64,000 bases of DNA from Arcticibacter svalbardensis MN12-7 (GTDB lineage: Bacteria > Bacteroidota > Bacteroidia > Sphingobacteriales > Sphingobacteriaceae): the NCBI RefSeq assembly GCF_000403135.1, contig NZ_AQPN01000141.1, positions 62,001 to 126,000 on the forward strand, written 5' to 3'. This document shows positions 16,876 through 24,388 of the stretch, in pieces (the stretch's first letter is position 1; each line of letters opens with the position of its first letter). A program made the translations under genes and the position numbers. The notes below the pieces were generated by a model that searched no databases, was not told the origin of the DNA, and saw nothing but the letters and a program-made list of their open reading frames with translations.

Positions 16876-17478
16876 TCAATACATTCTTGGCAAACTCATT
16901 TTATATTTTACCGCCACAATTCGTATGATGCAGATCACAATAATTGAAGTAAATCGGGTGATATTAATATCGATTCCTACTTTTATCAATGTAATATACA
17001 CCAATCCTCCAGCAATACATGCAGTAGCATATATTTCTTTTCGAAATAGTAATGGGATATTATTCAGTAATATATCTCTGGTAATACCTCCAAAACATCC
17101 GGTTATGGTACCTAAAGCAACACATATTTCCGGTTTTAATCCTGCATTAAGACCTTTTTGTACACCTAGGATGGTAAACAAACCAAGACCAATGGTATCA
17201 AATAGAAATAAAGGTAGCTTAAAAGCTTTTAGACGCTTCCAGAAGATTAATGTTGCAATGGTTGAAAAAAAAGTTACACCAGCATAAAATTTATCCAGCA
17301 TCCAGCTTACCGGTAACTCACCCATGAGTATATCGCGAACCGTTCCTCCTCCAATAGAGGTAACAAAAGCAACTGTTAGGACACCGAAGATATCGAGCCT
17401 TTTTTGGATCCCGGCGAACGTTCCGGAGATAGCAAAGGAAATACATCCCAGAAGTTCTAGTGCATAGCTTATCGTCAT
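16876..17478 (-). CDS. Trimeric intracellular cation (TRIC/UPF0126) channel-family protein
   Basis: A 200-residue inner-membrane protein with about seven helices arranged as two repeats. Each repeat carries the glycine-rich signature: SIGGGTVRDILMG in the first and CFGGITRDILLN in the second. Bacterial homologues (YadS/YicG group) are structurally characterised TRIC-like channels, and some have been linked to glycine uptake; the substrate here is unknown. The start ATG at 17478 sits 7 bases behind a TAnnTTTG promoter element. Followed by the EEP gene. Confidence 0.88.
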   Translation of the reverse strand: MTISYALELLGCISFAISGTFAGIQKRLDIFGVLTVAFVTSIGGGTVRDILMGELPVSWMLDKFYAGVTFFSTIATLIFWKRLKAFKLPLFLFDTIGLGLFTILGVQKGLNAGLKPEICVALGTITGCFGGITRDILLNNIPLLFRKEIYATACIAGGLVYITLIKVGIDINITRFTSIIVICIIRIVAVKYKMSLPRMY

Positions 17479-17485
17479 TATTTGA

Positions 17486-17493
17486 CAAATATA
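17486..17493 (-). promoter_or_regulatory. Bacteroidota -7 promoter element for the TRIC-EEP operon
   Basis: Reads TATATTTG on the minus strand, an exact TAnnTTTG match, 7 bases before the ATG at 17478. A weaker facing element, TAACTTTA at 17495-17502, precedes the divergent gene starting at 17507, so both promoters share 28 bases. Confidence 0.55.
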
Positions 17494-17506
17494 TTAACTT
17501 TACCCT

Positions 17507-18805
17507 ATGGATTCTATTGGACATACATATCGGGCTAAAAATGCACGGATTGCGGTTATTGGTCTCGGATATGTAGGATTGCCTCTTGCTATCGAATTTG
17601 CTAAAAAATACCCTGTATTGGGTTTCGATATCAATCAGGGGCGTGTAAAGGAACTGTCGGAAGGACGAGACCGTACACAGGAAGCTGATATTGATGATTT
17701 ACAACTGGTTATGGTTAGCAAAGGTCTTTGCTTTTCATGGAACAAGGAGGATTTATCTGCTTATAATACCTTTATAGTTACTGTGCCTACTCCAATAGAT
17801 GAGTTTAAATCGCCCGACCTTCAACCTTTGATAAAGGCTTCCGAAATGCTGGGTTCGGTATTAAAAGCAGGTGATGTGGTCATTTATGAGTCTACAGTTT
17901 ATCCGGGTTGTACAGAGGAGGTATGTATTCCTGTACTGGAAAAAGTATCTGGTTTAGTATTTAATAAAGATTTTTTTGCGGGATATTCGCCTGAACGTAT
18001 AAATCCCGGAGATAAAATTAATACGCTCACTAAAATTAAAAAAGTAACCAGTGGCTCAACGCCTTTCATTGCTGATGAAGTGGATGCCTTATATGGTTCT
18101 ATTATTTTAGCCGGAACGCATAAAGCACCTAGTATAAAGGTTGCGGAAGCATCGAAAGCGATCGAGAATGCGCAGCGTGATGTAAATATCTCTTTTGTGA
18201 ATGAACTCTCGCTCATTTTTGACCGGATTGGAATTGATACAAATGATGTTATTGAAGCTGCAGGTACCAAATGGAATTTTTTAAAATATAAACCAGGACT
18301 AGTTGGAGGGCATTGTATAGGGGTCGATCCTTATTATCTGGCTTATAAAGCGCAGTCGCTGGGGTATCATCCACAGGTTATTTTATCAGGCAGAAGGGTA
18401 AATGATGCCATGGGGGCTTTCGTAGCTGATAAAGTGGTTAAACTTATGATTCAAAAAGATCAACGTATTAAAGGCTCTAAGGCGTTGATTTTAGGGGTTA
18501 CTTTCAAGGAGAATTGTCCTGATGTACGCAACACCCGTGTGGTTGATATTTATCATGAATTAATGGATTTTGGAGTAGAAGTGGTTATTTATGATCCATG
18601 GGCAGATAAAGAAGAAGTTAAACGGGAATATAAGGTGGATATATTAAATACATTAGATATGAGTATTCGCTATAATGCCATAATAGTTGCGGTAGCTCAT
18701 AAAGAGTTCTTAGGTTTAGATTATGAGGCCTTAAAGATGGAAGATGGAGTAATATTTGATACTAAAGCATGTTTAAGACGGGAAATAGTAGATGCCAGGT
18801 TATAA
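17507..18805 (+). CDS. Nucleotide-sugar dehydrogenase (TviB/WbpO-like, UDP-HexNAc dehydrogenase)
   Basis: A 432-residue enzyme of the UDP-glucose/GDP-mannose dehydrogenase family, which oxidises a UDP-sugar at C6 to the uronic acid with two NAD+. It shows the N-terminal Rossmann loop (AVIGLGYVGLPLA), the TVPTPIDE motif, YSPERINPGD, and the catalytic Cys270 in GGHCIGVDPYYL. The C-terminal domain starts near LILGVTFKENCPD. Length and motif spelling fit the UDP-N-acetylhexosamine group (TviB, WbpO) better than UDP-glucose dehydrogenase. First gene of the polysaccharide locus, divergent from the TRIC-like gene and ending well before a strong terminator. Confidence 0.9.
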   Translation: MDSIGHTYRAKNARIAVIGLGYVGLPLAIEFAKKYPVLGFDINQGRVKELSEGRDRTQEADIDDLQLVMVSKGLCFSWNKEDLSAYNTFIVTVPTPIDEFKSPDLQPLIKASEMLGSVLKAGDVVIYESTVYPGCTEEVCIPVLEKVSGLVFNKDFFAGYSPERINPGDKINTLTKIKKVTSGSTPFIADEVDALYGSIILAGTHKAPSIKVAEASKAIENAQRDVNISFVNELSLIFDRIGIDTNDVIEAAGTKWNFLKYKPGLVGGHCIGVDPYYLAYKAQSLGYHPQVILSGRRVNDAMGAFVADKVVKLMIQKDQRIKGSKALILGVTFKENCPDVRNTRVVDIYHELMDFGVEVVIYDPWADKEEVKREYKVDILNTLDMSIRYNAIIVAVAHKEFLGLDYEALKMEDGVIFDTKACLRREIVDARL

Positions 18806-19109
18806 TTGGTCTTATAAAGTCGAAAATGTGGAATAATAGATAAAATAATAGAGCGGAAGTTTAGAGATTAAATATATTTTTGTTTTGGTTTTAAATCTTA
18901 TCAATTAATTTTTAACAAAAAGAACATGATATATAAATGTTGTTTAATAGTAAAGACATATAATTTCCTAAATTCCTTACTAATAGTCCGAAAGAGTATA
19001 AATACAATAAGTTCATAATTGTATTTATACTCTTTTTTTTATTTAAAAATATAAAAACTCTTTATTTTTATTTGCGTATAAATACCTTATTATATACGTA
19101 TATTTACTT
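18806..19109. other. 304-base intergenic region with terminator and leader of the next gene
   Basis: AT-rich, no ORF. Its main content is the 16-bp perfect hairpin described separately. The 70 bases between the hairpin and the ATG at 19110 are almost pure A/T and should hold the promoter of that gene, but I see no exact TAnnTTTG box. Confidence 0.4.
18993..19040 (+). terminator. Strong Rho-independent terminator inside the polysaccharide locus
   Basis: A perfect 16-bp stem (18993-19008 with 19018-19033), a 9-base loop and a run of eight T. It lies between the sugar dehydrogenase and the next plus-strand gene, so it would stop transcription early in the locus unless an antiterminator acts. 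A UpxY/NusG-type factor is encoded 0.9 kb downstream. Confidence 0.85.
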
Positions 19110-19421
19110 ATGGCACAGATGGTAATAGAAAAATCGATAAGCTTTCATGATCAGCCAATGCTGAAAATGAATGGAACTGATTATGTAGTCAACATTGAGG
19201 AGATCGAGGCATTCATTGAGCAGTGTGGAAAATTTATGCCTTTGGACAATGTGGCACAATTTGAGGTGCTTACTCAAGAAATTTCGGACACGTTAATTGA
19301 CTCTGCACGCGGAGATTTAACCATTGAACAAATAAGACCACATCTCCTCTTTTTAAGAGAAATTGGTTTCTTATTAAAAACAATGTTAAGTCCCGTGCAA
19401 GAAAACAATCTACCTATCTAA
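19110..19421 (+). CDS. Hypothetical protein in the polysaccharide locus
   Basis: A 103-residue soluble protein, acidic, predicted mostly helical after a short beta-like start (MAQMVIEKSISFHDQPMLKM). The central part (IEEIEAFIEQCGKFMPLDN) and tail (RPHLLFLREIGFLLKTML) are amphipathic helices. No signal, membrane helix or known motif. I do not recognise a family. It sits between the strong terminator and the convergent HTH gene and may be a small regulator, since it lies in the regulatory corner of the locus, but that is only position-based. Confidence 0.65.
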   Translation: MAQMVIEKSISFHDQPMLKMNGTDYVVNIEEIEAFIEQCGKFMPLDNVAQFEVLTQEISDTLIDSARGDLTIEQIRPHLLFLREIGFLLKTMLSPVQENNLPI

Positions 19422-19433
19422 TTTAATGGGTTA

Positions 19434-19450
19434 CCCCCTGATTATGGGGG
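19434..19450. terminator. GC hairpin between convergent genes
   Basis: CCCCC at 19434-19438 pairs with GGGGG at 19446-19450 around a 7-base loop, followed by ATTATTAT. It lies 12 bases past the stop of the 103-residue gene and just before the end of the convergent HTH gene. Short stem, so moderate support. Confidence 0.4.
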
Positions 19451-19468
19451 ATTATTATCGCCGATCTT

Positions 19469-19861
19469 TTATAGATAAAGCGAATTCTTTTCAACGTAGG
19501 CTAGTAGTAGCTGGTTATGTTTTTCCAACAAGTCAATATATTTGTCTTTCCAATATTGCTCGTTTCGTGTTCTTCCGTCAAATTCCTCCTCAACATATAC
19601 GGCTTCATCAGGCGTGTTAGGGAGGCTTCGTTGGTCGGTTTTCATAAATAACTCAGGAAACTCATTTGAGAAGTCATGTTTAAGAGCTACACCAATTTTA
19701 TGAATAATTGCAGGTTTTAGATATTTTTGGTTAAACCAATTATATACTGAGCGGCGATTAACATCCGTCAAGCGTGCAAGTTCACTGATGCTGTACCCAT
19801 TTCTCCTAATTACCTTCTCAATAATTTGTCCATAGTGCTGATCTTTGAAATTTTCATTCAT
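19469..19861 (-). CDS. Small HTH regulator, copy A
   Basis: A 130-residue protein with an N-terminal helix-turn-helix (about 11-50: GQIIEKVIRRNGYSISELAR followed by LTDVNRRSVYNWFNQ), typical of Cro/Fis-like or MerR-like small binders. A variable middle is followed by a conserved C-terminal helix (YWKDKYIDLLEKHNQLLL) that probably makes a coiled-coil dimer. A clear paralogue lies at 23538-23900 on the same strand. It follows the UpxY gene by 12 bases and is probably translated from the same mRNA. Target sites are unknown; control of the polysaccharide genes is inferred from position. Confidence 0.82.
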   Translation of the reverse strand: MNENFKDQHYGQIIEKVIRRNGYSISELARLTDVNRRSVYNWFNQKYLKPAIIHKIGVALKHDFSNEFPELFMKTDQRSLPNTPDEAVYVEEEFDGRTRNEQYWKDKYIDLLEKHNQLLLAYVEKNSLYL

Positions 19862-19873
19862 GTTTTTTTTTAG

Positions 19874-20497
19874 TTAAGCCTGTGCAGCCAATGCTGAACC
19901 AGCAATAGAATTTGCAAATATGATATTTTGATTAACGGATACTTTTGCGATCAATACGCAATCTAATTGTTGGATACTTATTAAAACTGATTTGCCTTTA
20001 ACCTCCATAATTTCCCCCTCACAATTAATGAAAGCTCCTTGTGTTATCTTGATTCGATCTCCAGGAGAAAAATCTCGTATGCTTAAAGTTTCAATATCTT
20101 TGTATGTATCTACTATTTGTCTTATTTTTTCAATATCAGCATCATTTACTATTGCCGGTTTACCGCAGTAATAAATAAAATTGATGATTCCCATTGTTTC
20201 TCTTACTTTATTTTGTTCCAGTGAATTAATACGAACAAATAAATAAGAACTAAACAAAGGCATTTCTACAGTTGTGTTTCGGTCTGCCCATTTACGACTA
20301 GTTTTTACCAGAGGGCAAAAACATTCTATATCTTTTTCCTTTAATAAGCGATCAACTTTCTTTTCCCATTTTGAACGTGTATAGATCACCATCCATGTCT
20401 TTTTTAAACCTTCATTTTTTGTAAGTAAAGTTCCGTTCATATCCCTGATTTCTGACCTTGTATAACTTGTATTAATCTTGTTATTATAACTTAACAT
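19874..20497 (-). CDS. UpxY-family transcription antiterminator (NusG paralogue)
   Basis: A 207-residue NusG-like protein. The NGN domain starts at about residue 33 (KKTWMVIYTRSKWEKKVDRL), with CFCPLVKTSRKWADR and the strand PLFSSYLFVRI; the KOW-type part is at about 145-190 (FSPGDRIKITQGAFINCEGE). Bacteroides UpxY proteins bind elongating polymerase and allow read-through of long capsule operons. Here the gene points away from the glycosyltransferase genes and is followed by an HTH gene rather than a UpxZ gene. A second in-frame ATG at 20440 would give 188 residues and cannot be excluded as the start. Confidence 0.9.
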   Translation of the reverse strand: MLSYNNKINTSYTRSEIRDMNGTLLTKNEGLKKTWMVIYTRSKWEKKVDRLLKEKDIECFCPLVKTSRKWADRNTTVEMPLFSSYLFVRINSLEQNKVRETMGIINFIYYCGKPAIVNDADIEKIRQIVDTYKDIETLSIRDFSPGDRIKITQGAFINCEGEIMEVKGKSVLISIQQLDCVLIAKVSVNQNIIFANSIAGSALAAQA

Positions 20498-20956
20498 TAA
20501 TACGAAATTAATTAAAAACCTTCTCGAAAATCTGATACTTTCTCACCATGTATAACACTTTGTAGATAAGTGTGAAAACTTATGAAACATATTGAAATAT
20601 TGAACTGGTTACTATTATTTACAATAGTTCACACATATAATTAATTGGTAGCCAGTGTTTCTCATTAATTCCCGCGTTTTGCTACATATACTAGATTTAT
20701 TCCTATAATCAGAATAACGACGTTACTTTTATGATAATAATTAAAGGCATATTCAAATAGAGATTAATTTTTTTAATGACTTAATAGCACTTTATTTATG
20801 TTTTATTAAGTGATGTAAAGAATACTTAATATGGATTGCTGTTAAATATTTTTTCACTCTTGTTATTCAAATATGAGGTGTGATTTTATAATACTCAGTT
20901 TGCCAGATCAATTTAATATTTCAACAATTAAATAGCTATATCTAATCTATCAATAA
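20498..20956. promoter_or_regulatory. 459-base divergent regulatory region (upxY / double glycosyltransferase)
   Basis: AT-rich, no ORF. It must hold promoters for both the UpxY unit (minus) and the glycosyltransferase gene (plus), yet no exact TAnnTTTG box is present near either start. Two overlapping short stems (20555-20560 with 20568-20573, and 20566-20571 with 20578-20583) share bases and are mutually exclusive. They would lie in the UpxY leader on the minus strand. Confidence 0.4.
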
Positions 20957-23527
20957 ATGAAAGTACTGCATGTTGTTCCTTCAGTGAATCCTAATTTTGG
21001 CGGAGTGTCTCAAGCTGTAAGGACACTTATTATTGGCTTGTATGATGAAGGAATTCAAAATGAAGTTGTTTGTCTTGATGATCCTCTAAGTGATTATATC
21101 AAGAGTAGTGCTATCAAGATTCATGCTGTTGGACAAGGAACAGGTCCATGGCATTATCATAAATCTTTTTATCCTTGGTTAATACAGAATCTTAAGCTAT
21201 ATGACAATGTTATTCTTCATGGTTTATGGCAATATCCTGGATATGCATTGTATAAAGCACTAAAAGTAATTGCAGAAAATCGGCCTAAATTATATATCAT
21301 GACTCATGGTATGCTTGATCCATATTTTCAAAAAGCGGAGGGAAGAAAGTTAAAAGCGATACGGAACATTATTTATTGGAAATTAGTGGAGCAAAAGCTT
21401 GTTAATTTTGCAGATGGCATTTTATTTACATGCGATGAGGAAAAAAGATTAGCACAAATGACCTTTCTGCCATTTCACCCTAAAAGCGAATTGGTAGTAG
21501 GACTTGGTGTTGAAGAACCTCCTGTAAAAAACGCAGTGATGATGGCGGATTTCTATGCGCGTTTTCCGGAACTTGAAAATCAGCGATATCTACTTTTTCT
21601 TGGTCGAATAGATGAGAAAAAGGGAATAGCGATGTTGATTCAGGCCTATAAGCAATTTACTCATTCGCTTTTAGAAAAAGATCCTTTGCAGGTACTACCT
21701 AAATTGCTTTTAGCCGGACCAGGGTTAGAGAGCCTGCATGGAAAGCAGTTAATGGAACTGGCTGAATCTATTTCGTCTAGTAGCAATCACATCATTTTCC
21801 CTGGAATGTTGTCTGGTAATTTGAAATGGGGTGCATATTATGGGTGTGATGCATTCGTTTTGCCCAGTCATCAGGAGAATTTTGGTATCGCAGTAGTTGA
21901 AGCTTTGGCTTGCAGTAAACCGGTGCTGATATCAAATCAGGTGAACATATGGAATGATATTGCTAATGAAGGTGCGGGATTAGTTGCTGATGATACCTTA
22001 TACGGTACAGGAACTCTTCTTCAATTTTGGCATAACTTATCTTCTAATGATAAAATAGTTATGGGAGAGCATGCCAGGCAGGCTTTTGAGAGTCGTTTCG
22101 CTCTTGCAATTGTGATGAAACAGTACGTGGAAAAATTGAATCTAGGGAGAGTAGTTAAAAAACAGCATGAGCCAAAAGAGGTATCTGTTTCCCCTATTCA
22201 TGAAGAGGAACATAAGTTTAAAGCTAAAAATAGGAAGGTCTGTACTCCTCATAAAAAAAAGGTGTTAATTCTGGGAATCAATTTTGCTCCCGAATTAACC
22301 GGAATAGGAAAATATACAGGTGAAATGGTGGACTGGCTTGTAGATGATGACTACCAGGTTACCATGGTTACATCTTTTCCTTATTATCCTAACTGGAGTA
22401 TTCATAAACCATATTCGGGCAAATGGTTTAAAAAGGAAACAGAGAAGGAAGGGAAGCTTACTGTTTTTCGTTGTCCTATGTACATACCTTTAGTTCCTTC
22501 CGGTTTAAAGAGAGTTTTGCAAGAGCTTACTTTTTTTATAAGTTCATTTTTTATAATATTCTTTTTGCTGTTCAAGAAAAAACATGATCAGATTTTTGTA
22601 ATGGCACCTCCTTTCCATTTAGGTTTTCTTAGTCTGTTTTATCGTTTTTTTAAAGGTGGTAAGATAGATTATCATGTGCATGATATGCAAATTGAGTCTG
22701 CCAAACAGTTAAGAATAATTAAGGGTGACATTGCTTTCAGGATTTTATTCATGCTCGAAAAATATATACTGAATAGTGTGGATTATGTAAGTACTATTTC
22801 AGGAGGAATGAAAGCGAATATTCAAAAGAAGGTTCAGCGTGATATTATTATGTTTCCTAATTGGGTCGATACTCAAAAGCTTTTTCCTATTACTGATCGG
22901 CAATCATTAAAAAAAGCCTGGGGATTTAACGTAGAGGATAAAATTATTCTTTATTCAGGAAGTATTGGTGAAAAACAGGGTTTGCAAAGCCTGGTTCCTA
23001 TTGCTAAAAGCTTGCAGGCTTATGGATTTATTAAATTTGTGATCTGTGGAATTGGACCATATAAAGAGCACTTGATTAAATTAGTTAACAAGGAGCGGTT
23101 AAGCAATATCTTTTTCTTGCCACTTCAACCTCTAGAACAGTTTAATAGCTTGTTAAATATGGCCGATGTGCATCTTGTTCTACAAAAGAAAAATGCAGCA
23201 GATCTAATGTTGCCATCAAAATTAACAGGAATATTATCATCAGGAGGTTTGGCTCTAGTAACAGCCGATCCGGGCACTTCTTTATATAAAGTTATAATGG
23301 ATCATGAAATGGGAATTGTGATTCCAAGCGAGGATGATAATGCTTTAAAAGAAGCGATTCTGGATTGCTGTGTATCAGACCATACCAGCGAAACCGTAAA
23401 TGGTCGCTGGTATGCTGAAAAGTATCTGAATAAAAATAATATAATTAGCAATGTGATGCTATATCTTACAGAACCTTCATTAGTAAATAAAAGTACCTTA
23501 GAATATCTTGATCTAAGGCATGCATAA
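20957..23527 (+). CDS. Double glycosyltransferase: GT4 domain fused to a WcaI-like GT4 domain
   Basis: An 856-residue fusion of two GT-B enzymes. The first (about 1-400) opens with VLHVVPSVNPNFGGVSQA and has LFLGRIDEKKGI and the EX7E motif in HQENFGIAVVEAL. A charged linker (about 400-432) leads to a second enzyme from about 434 (KVLILGINFAPELTGIGKYT), which matches the WcaI colanic-acid transferase type: TSFPYYPNW, YHVHDMQIESA, FPNWVDT, LYSGSIGEKQGLQ, LPSKLTGIL. The second half has two hydrophobic segments near 530-550 that may touch the membrane. It likely adds two consecutive sugars to a lipid-linked repeat unit. The frame is unbroken, so this is a true fusion. Convergent with HTH copy B. 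Confidence 0.88.
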   Translation: MKVLHVVPSVNPNFGGVSQAVRTLIIGLYDEGIQNEVVCLDDPLSDYIKSSAIKIHAVGQGTGPWHYHKSFYPWLIQNLKLYDNVILHGLWQYPGYALYKALKVIAENRPKLYIMTHGMLDPYFQKAEGRKLKAIRNIIYWKLVEQKLVNFADGILFTCDEEKRLAQMTFLPFHPKSELVVGLGVEEPPVKNAVMMADFYARFPELENQRYLLFLGRIDEKKGIAMLIQAYKQFTHSLLEKDPLQVLPKLLLAGPGLESLHGKQLMELAESISSSSNHIIFPGMLSGNLKWGAYYGCDAFVLPSHQENFGIAVVEALACSKPVLISNQVNIWNDIANEGAGLVADDTLYGTGTLLQFWHNLSSNDKIVMGEHARQAFESRFALAIVMKQYVEKLNLGRVVKKQHEPKEVSVSPIHEEEHKFKAKNRKVCTPHKKKVLILGINFAPELTGIGKYTGEMVDWLVDDDYQVTMVTSFPYYPNWSIHKPYSGKWFKKETEKEGKLTVFRCPMYIPLVPSGLKRVLQELTFFISSFFIIFFLLFKKKHDQIFVMAPPFHLGFLSLFYRFFKGGKIDYHVHDMQIESAKQLRIIKGDIAFRILFMLEKYILNSVDYVSTISGGMKANIQKKVQRDIIMFPNWVDTQKLFPITDRQSLKKAWGFNVEDKIILYSGSIGEKQGLQSLVPIAKSLQAYGFIKFVICGIGPYKEHLIKLVNKERLSNIFFLPLQPLEQFNSLLNMADVHLVLQKKNAADLMLPSKLTGILSSGGLALVTADPGTSLYKVIMDHEMGIVIPSEDDNALKEAILDCCVSDHTSETVNGRWYAEKYLNKNNIISNVMLYLTEPSLVNKSTLEYLDLRHA

Positions 23528-23537
23528 ATTAAAATAG

Positions 23538-23900
23538 TTACGCCACCGATACCTTGTGTAAAAGCAAGGTGTTGTAGCGTTCCAGTAAATCAATGTATTT
23601 ATCTTTCCAATAATGTTTATTGTAAAGATCCTCAGGTTGATCCGTACTATTATTTAAGAATGAAGTTTTTCTAAATCCTTTTTGAAAATCTTCAGATGTG
23701 AAGAGCTGCGGTAGCTCTACAGAAAAATCATGATTGATGACACATCCAATCCTATAAATAATTTCAGGCTTAAGTTGTTGTTGATTAAACCAGTTATAGA
23801 CTGAGCGTCTGTTTACATTCGTTAAGCGTGCAACGTCACTTATTGAGTGCCCATTTCTTCTTACTACTTTTTCGATAATTTGTCCGTGATGAATTAGCAT
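23538..23900 (-). CDS. Small HTH regulator, copy B
   Basis: A 120-residue paralogue of the protein at 19469-19861. Shared blocks are HGQIIEKVVRRNGHSIS, RLTNVNRRSVYNWFNQ, and the C-terminal YWKDKYIDLLERYNTLLL; the middle differs. The N-terminal half is an HTH DNA-binding domain and the last helix probably dimerises. It is transcribed alone, convergent with the double glycosyltransferase gene and divergent from rfbB. A CRP-like palindrome lies about 140 bases upstream of its start. Likely a local regulator of the polysaccharide locus, by position. Confidence 0.82.
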   Translation of the reverse strand: MLIHHGQIIEKVVRRNGHSISDVARLTNVNRRSVYNWFNQQQLKPEIIYRIGCVINHDFSVELPQLFTSEDFQKGFRKTSFLNNSTDQPEDLYNKHYWKDKYIDLLERYNTLLLHKVSVA

Positions 23901-24042
23901 GTTTTGAGAGTTAGTTAATTTAAAACTAGTGTTACCAAGTGTTTTTTTTGTTTATATATACACGATCTGTGTATTTATTTCCTCATGTGTGGAATTTTTT
24001 GCTCGTTATTTATCTCATTTATATAAATTTACAATAATAAAA

Positions 24043-24056
24043 GTGACCTGCGTCAC
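24043..24056. promoter_or_regulatory. CRP/FNR-type operator candidate
   Basis: GTGA-CCTGCG-TCAC matches the palindromic core GTGA-N6-TCAC used by CRP-family regulators, with a flanking A on each side. It is 143 bases upstream of the HTH copy B start and about 330 upstream of rfbB. No CRP-family gene is in the window. Confidence 0.45.
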
Positions 24057-24334
24057 ATAACTTAATCAGATATTCTCGCATCTTCTGTTCAATAAACAAT
24101 ATCTGTACCGATATTGAGACTCCAAAAAACATTAATATACATATATGCTCATTATCTATGTACGGAAAGAAGATTAGTTTGGATGTTTATCTTTTATTTT
24201 TTTTATAAACTAAACGCTAGATATAATTCAGATTTGCAATTTCTTATGTTGTTTGAAGTTAAACTTTAGAAAAACTTTGTTTTTTAATAATTAGTAACGA
24301 GAGCATCTTGAATACTTGTTTCATACTGTACTGA

Positions 24335-24363
24335 TTTGATTTCGTTTAAAGTGTGTAGATTTG
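24335..24363 (+). promoter_or_regulatory. Promoter of the rfbBCDA operon
   Basis: TTTG at 24335-24338 (-33 type) and TAGATTTG at 24356-24363 (-7 type), 17 bases apart, match the two-part Bacteroidota promoter. Transcription would start about 20 bases before the rfbB ATG. Confidence 0.55.
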
Positions 24364-24388
24364 TTCATATTTGCTAGTAAGATAATTT

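Larger units (their letters stand above)
23901..24388. promoter_or_regulatory. 488-base divergent regulatory region (HTH copy B / rfbB)
   Basis: AT-rich without ORF. Contains a CRP/FNR-like palindrome at 24043-24056 and, near its right end, a promoter for rfbB at 24335-24363; both are listed separately. The rest holds nothing that I can assign. Confidence 0.5.

Noticed and set aside
18993-19033. Inverted repeat considered as an invertible capsule promoter of the Bacteroides fragilis type
   Set aside because: The arms are only 9 bases apart with a T run behind, so no promoter fits between them; it is a terminator. No recombinase gene is in the window.
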